Below are positions 1 to 7,765 of a stretch of 64,000 nt of DNA, in pieces (positions within the stretch are counted from its first letter, which is position 1; every line of letters begins with the position of its first letter). A model generated the notes under the pieces. It had not been told where the DNA came from, ran no database searches, and saw only the letters and a program-made list of their open reading frames with translations. The stretch is taken from contig NZ_NUOT01000074.1 in assembly GCF_002584535.1 (NCBI RefSeq), positions 1 to 64,000 of the forward strand. The letters are read 5' to 3'. Position numbers and translations under genes: made by a program. Source of the DNA: Bacillus cereus (GTDB lineage Bacteria; Bacillota; Bacilli; Bacillales; Bacillaceae_G).

Positions 1-916
1 AACTTGTTTTCCATACCACTCTGCCTTATACACAAACATCGCTCTGAATTGTGACCAAGATACTTCTTGAATCGCTTTCGCGAGCTTGTGATTCTGTAAC
101 ATATTGGATACTTGCAAATCTTCTATCCCAATCACATCGTGGTTTTTGATGATCATCGTAGACAGTTTTTGTAAGTAATCAGTTTTTGCATTTGTGATTC
201 GCTCATGTATACAAGCCACTTTGATTCGCTGTTTATGCCAGTTCGCTCCACCTTTTGTACGACGAGACAAAATACGCTGGGCATGAGCGAGCTTCTTCTC
301 TAATTTCCGAAACCATTTCGGATTGCCAAATACTTCTCCCGTTGAAAGAATCGCAACGTTTTTCACGCCAACATCCATACCAACAGTGGAACCTGTCTTT
401 GGCAATTCTTGCACTTCTATTTCGACAAGAACTTGGATTCCTTCTGACAGTAGCGTACAAAATACGTCCTTCTACCTCACGACTTTTGGCAAACGTGACA
501 AGGCCAAGTTTCGGTAACTTTATTTTATTCCCTACAATCGCGATCTTCCCATTTGTGTGCTTCGTTGTATAGGATTGGACTTTATTGTTTTTCGACTTAA
601 ACCGAGGTGCTTTGTTTTGTTTGTTGAAGAATCGTGAATACGAGTCAGCGAGGTTGTAAAGAGAAGATGGAAGAGCCGTGCTGTCCACTTCTTTGAGCCA
701 TACAAATTCTTTTTTGAGGGCAGGTAGTTGCAAAGAACAAGTGCCATAGGTGAATCCTTTCCCTGCTTCTTTATATCTATCATTCCATTTTGCTAAAAAA
801 TAATTGAATACAAAACGAGAACAACCCATTGTTTTCTCAATACGTATTTTTTGTTCTGCATTAGGGTAGATCCGGAACTTATACGCTTTATGGACGAGCA
901 CCACTTTCCACCTCAC
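1..916 (-). pseudogene. tnpB: IS200/IS605-family TnpB (OrfB), frameshifted and cut by window edge
   Basis: RNA-guided nuclease of the TnpB family (accessory protein of IS200/IS605 elements). The first part (916 to about 435) encodes the N-terminal domain with the motifs KAYKFRIYPN and CSRFVFNYFL. After ATVRRNPS the frame is lost: the matching continuation, [14 protein letters not shown], lies in another frame with no stop down to base 1. It carries the RuvC-like GMDVGVKN (first catalytic Asp) and [10 protein letters not shown] (catalytic Glu). Compared with family members about 20 nt are missing at the break, so this is a deletion rather than programmed slippage. A GTG start near 901-904 fits better than 916. 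The 3' end, and any omega-RNA there, lie outside the window. No TnpA is visible. Confidence 0.88.
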
Positions 917-1205
917 TTTCTATTTTAGTTTTTCTACATGCTTTTTTCACGATATGTATGAGAACGATATCGGAATATATTCAAAAATACTTCTCTCGTA
1001 TCATTTCTTCTTTTTTGTCGAAAATCCTCTGCCACCCTTCAAAAATGTATACATATGGAAAGACTTTTATAATGGAACAATCCCTTCTATGTAAGAATAC
1101 TTCTTCCTGCATCAGTTCTCTTCTATAGGAACGAACGAATCCCGATACCTCATCCTAACTCTTCCACAAGGAGAAATATTAGGATTTTACCTAACCGCCA
1201 TTCAT

Positions 1206-1254
1206 CTCCCACCTACTCATTGAACCATGTCCTACCCATTCCTTGAGGTGGGAG
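1206..1254. repeat. inverted repeat upstream of the tnpB remnant
   Basis: CTCCCACCT (1206-1214) is the exact reverse complement of AGGTGGGAG (1246-1254), with a 31-nt loop. It sits in the 460-bp gene-free stretch upstream of the tnpB remnant. It could be the left-end hairpin of the IS element or a degenerate copy of the dispersed repeat at 41.6 kb, which has a similar TTGAGGTG block. Nothing else is recognisable in 917-1378. Confidence 0.45.
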
Positions 1255-1378
1255 TTTTCTGTCGGCAAATGATAAAAACTGACGAAGATTCCCCATTAAA
1301 GTCCTTGTCCTATCTTAAAAGAGAAAGAAATATTCCCTTTCACTCATATAAGTTTTCTCAATAATCAAAATTTATAAA

Positions 1379-2032
1379 TTATCCCTCTATCATTTGTGTG
1401 ATTCCAATTGCTGAAATTGCTGTACCAATTGCTTGTATCCAAATACCAATTAGTCCAACTAATCTCTCATCTTCTTTTTCTCGATCATTTTTCTCAACCA
1501 TTTGTTTTTCTTTCGATAGATTGTGTATACCTTGATATGCTTGTAATCCAGCCCCTAGCGTCTGTAATGAATTCCCCACTACAATCAACCATGGAATTTT
1601 GGGTTCTTCATTTAGTGCCACTTCCACCCCTACAAATGCACCAATAGACTGCAGACTATTTCCTGTAATAATGAGATAATCATTCTCTTTTGTTTTCTTG
1701 TGTATATTAAAAAAGGTTCCTATTACATTTGAAATATTCCCTAAAATCAGTAATTCAATCCCTGTTTTCTCCAAAGTTTTATTTTTTTCGTGCAATTGGT
1801 CCTCTTTACTGAGTTTATCCTCTTCTATGTGTAATCCTTGTTGTTCAGAGGCATCTTTTAACGCTACCAATTGTAGTATATATCCAAGAGCTTGTAATGA
1901 TCCACCTACAATTACAAGTGGTTCCTCAACATTTTTCTCTCCTATAAACCCCCTCGTAGTTCCAATAGCAGCTATCGTATTTCCTCCTACTTGAAACCAT
2001 GCTCCTGTAACCGTTAAATTTCTTGAACTCAT
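1379..2032 (-). CDS. DUF6944-like repetitive protein
   Basis: A 217-residue protein built from about six imperfect repeats of the type (V/L/T)GNxLQ-x-(I/L)G (for example VGGSLQALG, TGNSLQSIG, VGNSLQTLG), with a charged break in the middle (DKLSKEDQL). It resembles the Bacillus DUF6944 family of repetitive proteins, whose function is unknown. The glycine-rich hydrophobic repeats could form membrane-associated helices, but there is no signal peptide. The start at 2032 is chosen because AGGTGG lies 9 nt before it; the upstream ATG at 2041 abuts the ribosome-binding site. It stands alone, with no visible operon partner. Confidence 0.7.
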   Translation of the reverse strand: MSSRNLTVTGAWFQVGGNTIAAIGTTRGFIGEKNVEEPLVIVGGSLQALGYILQLVALKDASEQQGLHIEEDKLSKEDQLHEKNKTLEKTGIELLILGNISNVIGTFFNIHKKTKENDYLIITGNSLQSIGAFVGVEVALNEEPKIPWLIVVGNSLQTLGAGLQAYQGIHNLSKEKQMVEKNDREKEDERLVGLIGIWIQAIGTAISAIGITQMIEG

Positions 2033-2255
2033 ATTGTTCATCCACCTATATTAGACTCATTTTATTTATCACGGATTCACAAATCATAATATCTTTCAGT
2101 AAATCGAAAATATTTCCCTCAATCGTTTGAAGCTCCCAAATCTATATTTTCTCACAAGAAAAATGTCTTCCCTACATTTCCCCATTATATTTTAATACAT
2201 TTCATTTTGTGCATGAAATGACTTACCTAAACTTCTCTCTTATGTATTTCAAATT

Positions 2256-2282
2256 AAAAAGAGCACTCAAAAGTGCTCTTTT
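2256..2282. terminator. bidirectional rho-independent terminator
   Basis: A perfect stem AAAAGAGCACT / AGTGCTCTTTT with a CAAA loop, A-rich on the left and T-rich on the right, so it can act in both directions. It lies upstream of the DUF6944-like gene and downstream (minus strand) of the remnant at 2355-2555. Confidence 0.7.
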
Positions 2283-2354
2283 CGTGATAAGGAGTTTTCA
2301 ATGAGTATGAAAAAAGCGATTTACGCTTGTCCCATACTTCTATATATGCTTATC

Positions 2355-2555
2355 CTACTCAAAAGGTGTACGATTTATAGAATTAATAATATACTCTACG
2401 TAGGAACTAGATTTTGAACCACCTAATATTAACAGACTTTTCAAATCCTCTATCTTTTCAAAAAAGTATAGTAGCAACAGATCCGTCGAGTGTATCTCAA
2501 CTTTCGTTAATCCTACCACCAATCTTCCATGACTGAGAGAATCCTTACATTTTAT
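2355..2555 (-). pseudogene. small coding remnant, unknown family
   Basis: A stop-free stretch of about 65 codons ending in ...NRTPFE-stop. The composition is that of a real protein C-terminus (STDLLLLYFFEKIEDLKSLL, then LILGGSKSSSYVEYIINSI). There is no convincing start codon or ribosome-binding site; an in-frame stop lies just upstream. I do not recognise the family. It is probably a 3' remnant, followed on the minus strand by the hairpin at 2256-2282. A chance ORF is not excluded. Confidence 0.35.
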
Positions 2556-2675
2556 TTACCCATAACATATACTTGTTTCCTTAAAATGGATATTACATTA
2601 ATACAGTAACCCATTAAGTTACTTTCTTCATCCCCCTGAACCAAGCCGTTAGCGTTTGCTAGCTGCCCTTTTATT

Positions 2676-2783
2676 GGTAACAATTACCGTTGTATCTAAT
2701 TAGGTTACAGTTTATCATGTAATAGCTCGATAAAAACGAGTAGTTATACCCATCGTCCTAGGAAACTAGGGCCTTGTTTTTTT
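2676..2783 (+). other. structured intergenic segment ending in a terminator
   Basis: Three successive hairpins on the plus strand: GGTAA/TTACC (2676-2688), CTCG/CGAG (2726-2740) and CCTAG-GAAA-CTAGG (2757-2770, a GNRA tetraloop), then a T-rich tract to 2783. No ORF ends here on this strand. It could be the end of a small RNA or a relic. The rest of 2042-3387 holds the two hairpins and the remnant listed separately and is otherwise featureless AT-rich DNA. Confidence 0.35.
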
Positions 2784-3026
2784 CTACAAAATGGAATTGA
2801 TGTTTAGGATTCTTTTTCTCCATTACCATCTAGTCATTCGCGATTCTCACGTAAATTCACCTCTCATTTGCTCCTTCCATTCAAATAACTATTTTGTTTC
2901 AATTTATACATAGTTTATATATAATTCAGACACATTTAACATGATAAGCTTTTGAAAATTAATGGTATGATTAATTCGTTGAAAACGACACGTTTCGACA
3001 AATACAAAATAACCTTCCTTACCTCT

Positions 3027-3056
3027 GAATCCCTGCCCCCTGTTCCGCAGGGATTC
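3027..3056. terminator. strong hairpin, terminator-like
   Basis: A perfect 10-bp stem GAATCCCTGC / GCAGGGATTC around a 10-nt pyrimidine-rich loop, with only a weak T tract after it. No gene ends nearby. It may insulate the toxin-like gene downstream or belong to a lost gene. Confidence 0.5.
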
Positions 3057-3324
3057 TTATAATTTACGGTTTCTTCTCAGGTTACATTTTGTTAAGTCTT
3101 TACTATTTTTATAAATTCGTTTTTTACCTCTTACTTTTACTTAGAAGCATTTGTTTAGTTTGCAGTTTTGTTTGCAAACTTGTTAGCACTTTTTTATATT
3201 TCTTCTGCTAAAAACCTCCATTGTATTTCTTCTATTACTCATCACTCCCACTGCCATTATGACGCAAATCATCAATTAAATTATGGGATTTTTAAAATTT
3301 AATATCCTTTTAAAACAAAAAACA

Positions 3325-3353
3325 GTTATATATTGGAATTCCCATCATATATC
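3325..3353 (+). promoter_or_regulatory. candidate sigma-E-type sporulation promoter
   Basis: GTTATAT (3325-3331) and CATATATC (3346-3353) are 14 nt apart, which resembles the -35/-10 arrangement of Bacillus sigma-E promoters. They lie 35-63 nt upstream of the Cyt-like gene. Crystal-toxin genes are classically transcribed by sigma-E and sigma-K in the mother cell, so this would fit. It was found by eye in AT-rich DNA and is therefore tentative. Confidence 0.4.
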
Positions 3354-3387
3354 TGTCTTATGTTCTATATAGAAGGGACTGTTAAAA

Positions 3388-4002
3388 ATGGGGAATAATC
3401 ACTTTCATAATGTGTTTGCTGTGAAACAAGAACATTTGGGACAAGTACTTAAATTAAAGAAATTCTTTGAAGAATTAGATATGGATTTTAATGATTTCGC
3501 TGATCCTCGCACTCTAGTCAACGTGCTAGAATCAAATCGTAATATAAACTTTTTGGATTCGTCACAGGAAGCAATCATCGGCGGAGAAGCACTTCAAATT
3601 TCAGAATTGATTGAGAAAATTAGCAATCTGATTATTAAAGATATATTAGCATTTCCTACTTATCGTTGGGGAGAAAATATAAACCAAGATATTGTGAGTC
3701 AGGTGAACGATGCTATTACTAACATGTTTATTAATTTAAATAAACATGATGCTGAACCATGGATCTTCTGGTATAACAATGGGAGTGTTTTTCCAAGATA
3801 TACTTATAATATTTTAATCGCTATAGATACTCAGGAAAAAGACTATCTTACAGACGTTTTAGCCTGTAGTTTTGATGTTTTGGTTGTAAAAAAAACGAAA
3901 CAGGAAGTTTGTTCTTTCACAGTTAATGATAGTGCACAATGCCTTATAATGATGAAACATATGCTTGTTGGGATAAAATTTGAAGATGTTTATCCCTCAT
4001 AA
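3388..4002 (+). CDS. Cyt-type delta-endotoxin-like cytolysin
   Basis: A 204-residue protein resembling the Cyt1/Cyt2 toxins of B. thuringiensis (Bac_thur_toxin family), which bind membrane lipids and lyse cells. The best landmark is ITNMFINLNKHDAEPWIFW followed by YTYNILIAI, which matches the Cyt signature NTFTNLNTQKNEAWIFW...YxYNxLFAI recalled from known toxins. A later block, KQEVCSFTVNDSA, matches KEQVLFxxIxD. Cyt proteins are about 230-260 residues, so this one has short N- and C-terminal tails and is close to the protease-activated core. There is no signal peptide, as expected for crystal or cytoplasmic Cyt proteins. GAAGGGAC is the ribosome-binding site. It is monocistronic with its own strong terminator, and no crystal chaperone or Cry gene is near. 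Confidence 0.85.
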   Translation: MGNNHFHNVFAVKQEHLGQVLKLKKFFEELDMDFNDFADPRTLVNVLESNRNINFLDSSQEAIIGGEALQISELIEKISNLIIKDILAFPTYRWGENINQDIVSQVNDAITNMFINLNKHDAEPWIFWYNNGSVFPRYTYNILIAIDTQEKDYLTDVLACSFDVLVVKKTKQEVCSFTVNDSAQCLIMMKHMLVGIKFEDVYPS

Positions 4003-4005
4003 CCC

Positions 4006-4045
4006 CCGCCCCTTTACCTATAAGTAAAGGGGCGGTTATTTTTTT
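4006..4045 (+). terminator. terminator of the Cyt-like gene
   Basis: A 12-bp stem CCGCCCCTTTAC / GTAAAGGGGCGG immediately after the stop, followed by a long T tract. A textbook rho-independent terminator. Confidence 0.92.
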
Positions 4046-4046
4046 G

Positions 4047-4365
4047 CTACACTCTTATATACTTTGAATCACATAAACCTTTGTGAAGATTGATGTTCGT
4101 TCCTGTAATCCAAACAACACCTGATGCTTTGTAAACTTTATCGATTTTACATACATCATCTCGTAGTCAATTGTTCTCAGCAATCTTATACCAAAAAGTA
4201 AGAGCCATCATGATGCCAAATTAGGTAAACATGGTTACTTCCCTTTAAGACTTGTCTCATAATAGCTGCAGCTAACGATGAATTTTCGCGAACATCAACA
4301 ACTTCTATTGTTATACTACCTAAATTGTTATTTTCCCAATCACAGGTACATGTCCTCTCTCAGTG
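4047..4365 (-). pseudogene. decayed gene, unknown family
   Basis: Two frames on the minus strand carry clearly protein-like segments separated by frameshifts and stops. About 4365-4186 encodes DWENNNLGSITIEVVDVREN and then a stretch with SSLAAAIMRQVL and VYLIWHHDGSYFLV before a stop. About 4185-4047 encodes KIAENN-stop-LRDDVCKIDKVYK, then SGVVWITGTNINLHKGLC to the end. The order and direction fit one ancestral gene. I do not recognise the family. The remaining intergenic DNA up to 4618 is AT-rich and holds the basI promoter region. Confidence 0.55.
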
Positions 4366-4618
4366 TACTTTCAAATATTACAAGGGTAATTCGGTTTACG
4401 TGAAGTGTGCTTTTTTCTTTATTTCAGCATAGGGGAATATTCGTTCTAAAGATAATAAAAAACATAGAATACTTTGATTTGCTTTCATAATAAAAGAAAT
4501 TCTCTCCATGTTAAAATAGGAAAATATTACATTTTAAATTAATTTAATATTGTCTTTCCGATTTTTAAAATGTAAAATATTTAATATAAATACATAATTT
4601 AGGCAAAGGGAGATATAC

Positions 4619-5032
4619 ATGAAAAAGCTATTAGTTTCAGCAACAGCATTCACACTTTTAACTGTAGGGTATAACTCATCTGTATTTGCAGCTCAGAACC
4701 CAAATGACAAAGATTGCGGTCAATTCAAAAATAATCAAGAAGTAATGGAGTTTTGGCACAGTAATGGGTATAACGCGAATAACGATCCCCATGATTTAGA
4801 TCGTGATAATGATGGATTACCTTGTGAAGTAAACAAAGGGGAATATGATCGATTTGTGGCTAGCAAACAAACTCCAATAAAAAAAGAAACAAACAATAAC
4901 GAAGTTACAAAAAAACAAGCTGAGAAATTACCAAATACAGCTTCTAATAATATGACAATGATGCTTGTAAGTGCTGGTCTAATATTATTAGGTTCAATTT
5001 TTGTATTCCGTCGTAAAAAGACGGATGCATAG
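4619..5032 (+). CDS. basI: LPNTA-anchored Excalibur-domain surface protein (BasI-like, sortase substrate)
   Basis: A 137-residue wall protein. Residues 1-24 form a signal peptide (cleavage near VFA-AQ). Residues 30-72 form an Excalibur-type domain with a calcium-binding-like DRDNDGLPCE loop and Cys33/Cys69. Then come a Lys/Asn-rich linker, the sorting motif LPNTA (104-108), a membrane helix (112-130) and an RRKK tail. LPNTA is the signal recognised by the class D sortase SrtC of B. anthracis, whose substrate BasI is encoded next to srtC; the next gene here is exactly such a sortase. The ribosome-binding site is AAAGGGAG. A strong terminator separates it from srtC. Confidence 0.87.
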   Translation: MKKLLVSATAFTLLTVGYNSSVFAAQNPNDKDCGQFKNNQEVMEFWHSNGYNANNDPHDLDRDNDGLPCEVNKGEYDRFVASKQTPIKKETNNNEVTKKQAEKLPNTASNNMTMMLVSAGLILLGSIFVFRRKKTDA

Positions 5033-5042
5033 AATAATACCT

Positions 5043-5072
5043 AAAAAAGACAGGGATATTCCTGTCTTTTTT
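5043..5072 (+). terminator. terminator between basI and srtC
   Basis: AAAAAAGACAGG / CCTGTCTTTTTT with a 6-nt loop. It should stop most basI transcripts before srtC, giving more substrate than enzyme if both use one promoter. The A-rich left arm also makes it potentially bidirectional. Confidence 0.88.
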
Positions 5073-5089
5073 AATATGGAGTGATACAT

Positions 5090-5710
5090 TTGAAAAAGCT
5101 TGAATGGTTCGGTATATTATTGATTACTATTGGCTCTTTTTCTTTCGTTTATTACTTTATTACTTGGTATGATTCAGCAAAAACTGTTGAAACTTTAACA
5201 GGTACTGAGATTAAGAAGTATCAAAGTATAAACAACCTAACTGATCATAAGCAAACATTACTAGAACCCGAGAAACACTTTCCCTCTTCTCAAGTGCAAC
5301 ACCAACAAGGAGAACAAATCGCATATATGGTAATCCCGAAAATCAAACGGAAATATCAAGTTTACTGGGGTGCTGATGACAAAACATTGAAAAAAGGCGT
5401 TGGAATGTTCGTTAGTGACATTACATCACCCCCTTCTGGAAATGGACATACTGTACTAAGTGGTCATCGGGATACAGTATTTACCGATTTAGGAGATTTA
5501 CAAGAAAATGATTATATTTTACTTGAATACGATAACAAGATATACGCTTATCAAATTCGGAAACACTGGATTACCGACGCCAATGATATGAGTGTAATCG
5601 TTGCAAAAGATAAACCAACACTTACATTAACCACATGTTATCCATTCAACTATATTGGGGATGCTCCTAATCGATACATAATTGAATCATCTTTGGTTGC
5701 TGTTCAATAA
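5090..5710 (+). CDS. srtC: class D sortase (SrtC)
   Basis: A membrane-anchored transpeptidase that cleaves LPNTA-type signals and links the protein to peptidoglycan. N-terminal membrane helix at about 6-25. The catalytic triad is visible: His126 in LSGHRDTVF, Cys183 in LTTCYPF and Arg195 in APNRYIIES. The preferred start is TTG 5090, 8 nt after GGAG; the GTG at 5081 overlaps that ribosome-binding site. Length is 206 residues, normal for class D. Its partner basI lies just upstream, as in B. anthracis, where the pair is linked to sporulation. Confidence 0.92.
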   Translation: MKKLEWFGILLITIGSFSFVYYFITWYDSAKTVETLTGTEIKKYQSINNLTDHKQTLLEPEKHFPSSQVQHQQGEQIAYMVIPKIKRKYQVYWGADDKTLKKGVGMFVSDITSPPSGNGHTVLSGHRDTVFTDLGDLQENDYILLEYDNKIYAYQIRKHWITDANDMSVIVAKDKPTLTLTTCYPFNYIGDAPNRYIIESSLVAVQ

Positions 5711-5711
5711 T

Positions 5712-6002
5712 TCGGAAAAACATAAAAATGGTAACCCCTGCAATTTCAGAAGTTTGACACAGCTCTGGAAAAAGATTATAAAGAAAAGTGAGGTTCCTTA
5801 TATTCGGTTCCATGATCTAGGGCATACTCATGCAACTATCATGTTGAAACAAGGGATTCATCCGAAATTTGTAAGTGAACGATTAGGACACAAAATAGTA
5901 GGCATCACATTGGACACCTACTCGCATGTTGTACCGGGACTTCAAGAAACTGCGGTGGATCAATTTGCAAACGAATTATTCGGAAAGAAAAACGTTTGTT
6001 AA
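5712..6002 (+). pseudogene. tyrosine recombinase (phage integrase) C-terminal fragment
   Basis: Only the last 90 or so residues of a tyrosine recombinase remain. RFHDLGHTHAT corresponds to the usual FHDLRHTHAT; next come LGH (in SERLGHKIVG) and the nucleophile Tyr in LDTYSHVVP. The catalytic Arg of HxxR is replaced by Gly (HDLG), so even this part is inactive. The N-terminal DNA-binding and first catalytic regions are missing. The frame overlaps the end of srtC, so no real start exists. It is probably a scar of an integrated element. Confidence 0.85.
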
Positions 6003-6076
6003 AAGTTTTCGTTTTTTTAGCAAAAACACCACCTGAATTATTCCAAATACAAAAAATGAAAAAGGAGCAACAAAAC

Positions 6077-6391
6077 ATGAAAGAAATCAAGAGTGAAAAG
6101 GAATTCAAAGACATTATCGCAAGCGAGGAGCCAGTAGTTGTTAAGTTCTTTACTACATGGTGCCCAGATTGTGTACGTATGGACAACTTTATCGGGGATG
6201 TAATGGAAGAGTTCAATAAATTTGAATGGTATTCTATAAATAAAGATGAATTCCCAAGTATTGCAGAAGAGTATCAAGTAATGGGAATTCCTAGCTTATT
6301 AGTGTATCAAAATGGTGAAAAACTTGGTCATTTACATAGTGCAAATGCAAAAACAGAAGAGCAAGTTACTGAGTTTTTAGAAGCATACTAA
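6077..6391 (+). CDS. thioredoxin-like protein (YdbP-like)
   Basis: A 104-residue single-domain thioredoxin-fold protein with active site WCPDC (in FFTTWCPDCVRM) and the cis-Pro loop GIPSLLVYQNGE. It resembles B. subtilis YdbP more than TrxA (WCGPC). A cytoplasmic thiol-disulfide role is likely but unproven. The start at 6077 is set by AAAGGAGC; the longer frame to 5996 reads back into the integrase remnant and is not used. Confidence 0.85.
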   Translation: MKEIKSEKEFKDIIASEEPVVVKFFTTWCPDCVRMDNFIGDVMEEFNKFEWYSINKDEFPSIAEEYQVMGIPSLLVYQNGEKLGHLHSANAKTEEQVTEFLEAY

Positions 6392-6419
6392 TTCAAATAA
6401 ACTATTTAGGTAACAAAAT

Positions 6420-6556
6420 GAAACTTTAATCAGTGGGGCATCACCTCCCACTGATTATTAGTTGAACGAATCATGCTTTTACTGGCCGTTTTATTCCCTA
6501 CCTTACTACTTTGCTTTCGTTGCATTTTAAGGCAGGGTCTTATAATGCGGGATAAA
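6420..6556 (+). repeat. dispersed intergenic repeat (bcr-like), copy A
   Basis: It opens with GAAACTTTAATCAGTGGGG...CCCACTGATTATTAGTTGAAC, an imperfect inverted repeat, and ends with GCGGGATAAA. It shares this layout (CAGT/ACTG stem, TAGTTGAACNAATC, CTTTTAC, GGGATAAA) with 41586-41738 and partly with 16280-16330. The B. cereus group is known for such dispersed 'bcr' repeats; I cannot assign the subtype. It abuts a broken DUF4176 gene. Confidence 0.7.
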
Positions 6557-6570
6557 CAACATTTCCTTAG

Positions 6571-6732
6571 ATAGGCAGAAAACAACAACAATCTAATCGA
6601 AAAAATCGGGATTATGTCGGTTGTCTTTACCCTTATGGTAACCTTTCAAAAGATTATAATGTTTTTTTCGATCATATACAAATTGAAGAAGTTTTATTTA
6701 CTGGATATGAAAATGAAGAAGAACTCATATAA
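6571..6732 (+). pseudogene. DUF4176 protein, 3' fragment
   Basis: An open frame from IGRKQQQS through DYVGCLYPYGN and FFDHIQIEEVLFTGYENEEE to a stop at 6730-6732. These are the hallmarks of the C-terminal half of DUF4176 proteins, small partners of LXG-type (type VII secretion) toxins. The N-terminal half is gone: an in-frame TAG precedes it and the dispersed repeat ends about 15 nt upstream. It is probably a relic of an LXG toxin locus. Confidence 0.72.
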
Positions 6733-6738
6733 ATTTTT

Positions 6739-6766
6739 AAAGAGGACGCAAAGGTGCGTCCTCTTT
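6739..6766. terminator. bidirectional terminator
   Basis: A 12-bp perfect stem AAAGAGGACGCA / TGCGTCCTCTTT with an AAGG loop. It serves the plus-strand DUF4176 remnant and the minus-strand gene that ends here (its stop overlaps the right arm). Confidence 0.9.
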
Positions 6767-7547
6767 AATTTATCTTTCTACCGAAAAATGTAAAAACAAA
6801 AACATCTTTTGTCCATTTTCCCTTCCCATACATATATAATACAAACCCACTAATACTGGTTAATACAACAAGGACAGAAAAATATATCCAATTTTTGTTG
6901 TTTTCACTCTTTAATCTATCTATGATTTGTTCCTTAGTATTTCCAATATAAACAGATTTCCCATATCTATTAGGTAATTCTTTTATTATTTTTCCATCTA
7001 CTGACCCAAGCACAACTACATTTTCTTTATTTTCTACTGCTCTAAATGAATAAAAACGTTTTTTTCCATCTGCTAACTTTGTAGCATTCGCCTGAATATC
7101 ATTTATTCTTGTTGAAATTACATTCTGACTATTTAATTCTATAAAGGGTGTTTCAAGAGACACATTTTCTTTATTTATTAATTTTAATTCTTTATTTCCA
7201 ATATGTATTGGTTCATTATAAAAAGCTGTCACTTGACCGTTACTCCATAAAGAACGATTTGGTGCAGAAGTCTGTGTATAGTATGTCGTTTTTTTCTTTT
7301 GAATACGATTCACTACCGCATACCCATCAGCAAGTAATGTTTCATCTCCTGTTACATGTTCAGAATATATCTTCCCTCTTACAAAGTAAATACCATCTGC
7401 AACTTCTTTATCACTTGAAATCATCTTGAAATCACCGAGTTCGTCCCAGAGTAAAAAACTATTTAAACTCTTATACCCATAAAAAACACATACAATTAAT
7501 AAAATTGTAAACAATACCCCTATTTTAACTGTTGCCTTTTTATTCAC
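6765..7547 (-). CDS. two-pass membrane protein, unknown
   Basis: A 260-residue protein with membrane helices at about 8-26 and 218-240 and a roughly 190-residue region between them rich in beta-strand patterns (GIYFVRGKIYSE, ADGYAVVNRIQKKKTTYYTQ). The layout, short helix - beta-rich domain - helix, is reminiscent of the GIDE/MULAN-type domain, but no Cys or RING motif is present and the match is weak. It is monocistronic and divergent from the cation exporter. No function is claimed. Confidence 0.65.
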   Translation of the reverse strand: MNKKATVKIGVLFTILLIVCVFYGYKSLNSFLLWDELGDFKMISSDKEVADGIYFVRGKIYSEHVTGDETLLADGYAVVNRIQKKKTTYYTQTSAPNRSLWSNGQVTAFYNEPIHIGNKELKLINKENVSLETPFIELNSQNVISTRINDIQANATKLADGKKRFYSFRAVENKENVVVLGSVDGKIIKELPNRYGKSVYIGNTKEQIIDRLKSENNKNWIYFSVLVVLTSISGFVLYMYGKGKWTKDVFVFTFFGRKIN

Positions 7548-7765
7548 TAATTGCTATTCCCCCATATATTACTAATATTCTCATCTTAATTATAATCAGA
7601 AATATTTTTGATGTATATATATTAATCTTTTTGCCCTAAGCTAACTTTGTTATCCCCTACTTAAAAAGCTATAAAGCGTCAACAATGTTTGTATAGACCC
7701 ACACGAGTTCCGTTTGATACTCTATTACTAGAAAGAAATTCCTAACAGAAAGGTGAGTGATCGTT

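Noticed and set aside
233-916. Programmed frameshift in tnpB
   Set aside because: About 20 nt of conserved coding sequence are missing at the break and no slippery site is present, so a deletion is the simpler reading.
5682-6002. An intact 106-residue gene
   Set aside because: Its start lies inside srtC, it covers only the C-terminus of an integrase, and the catalytic Arg is lost.
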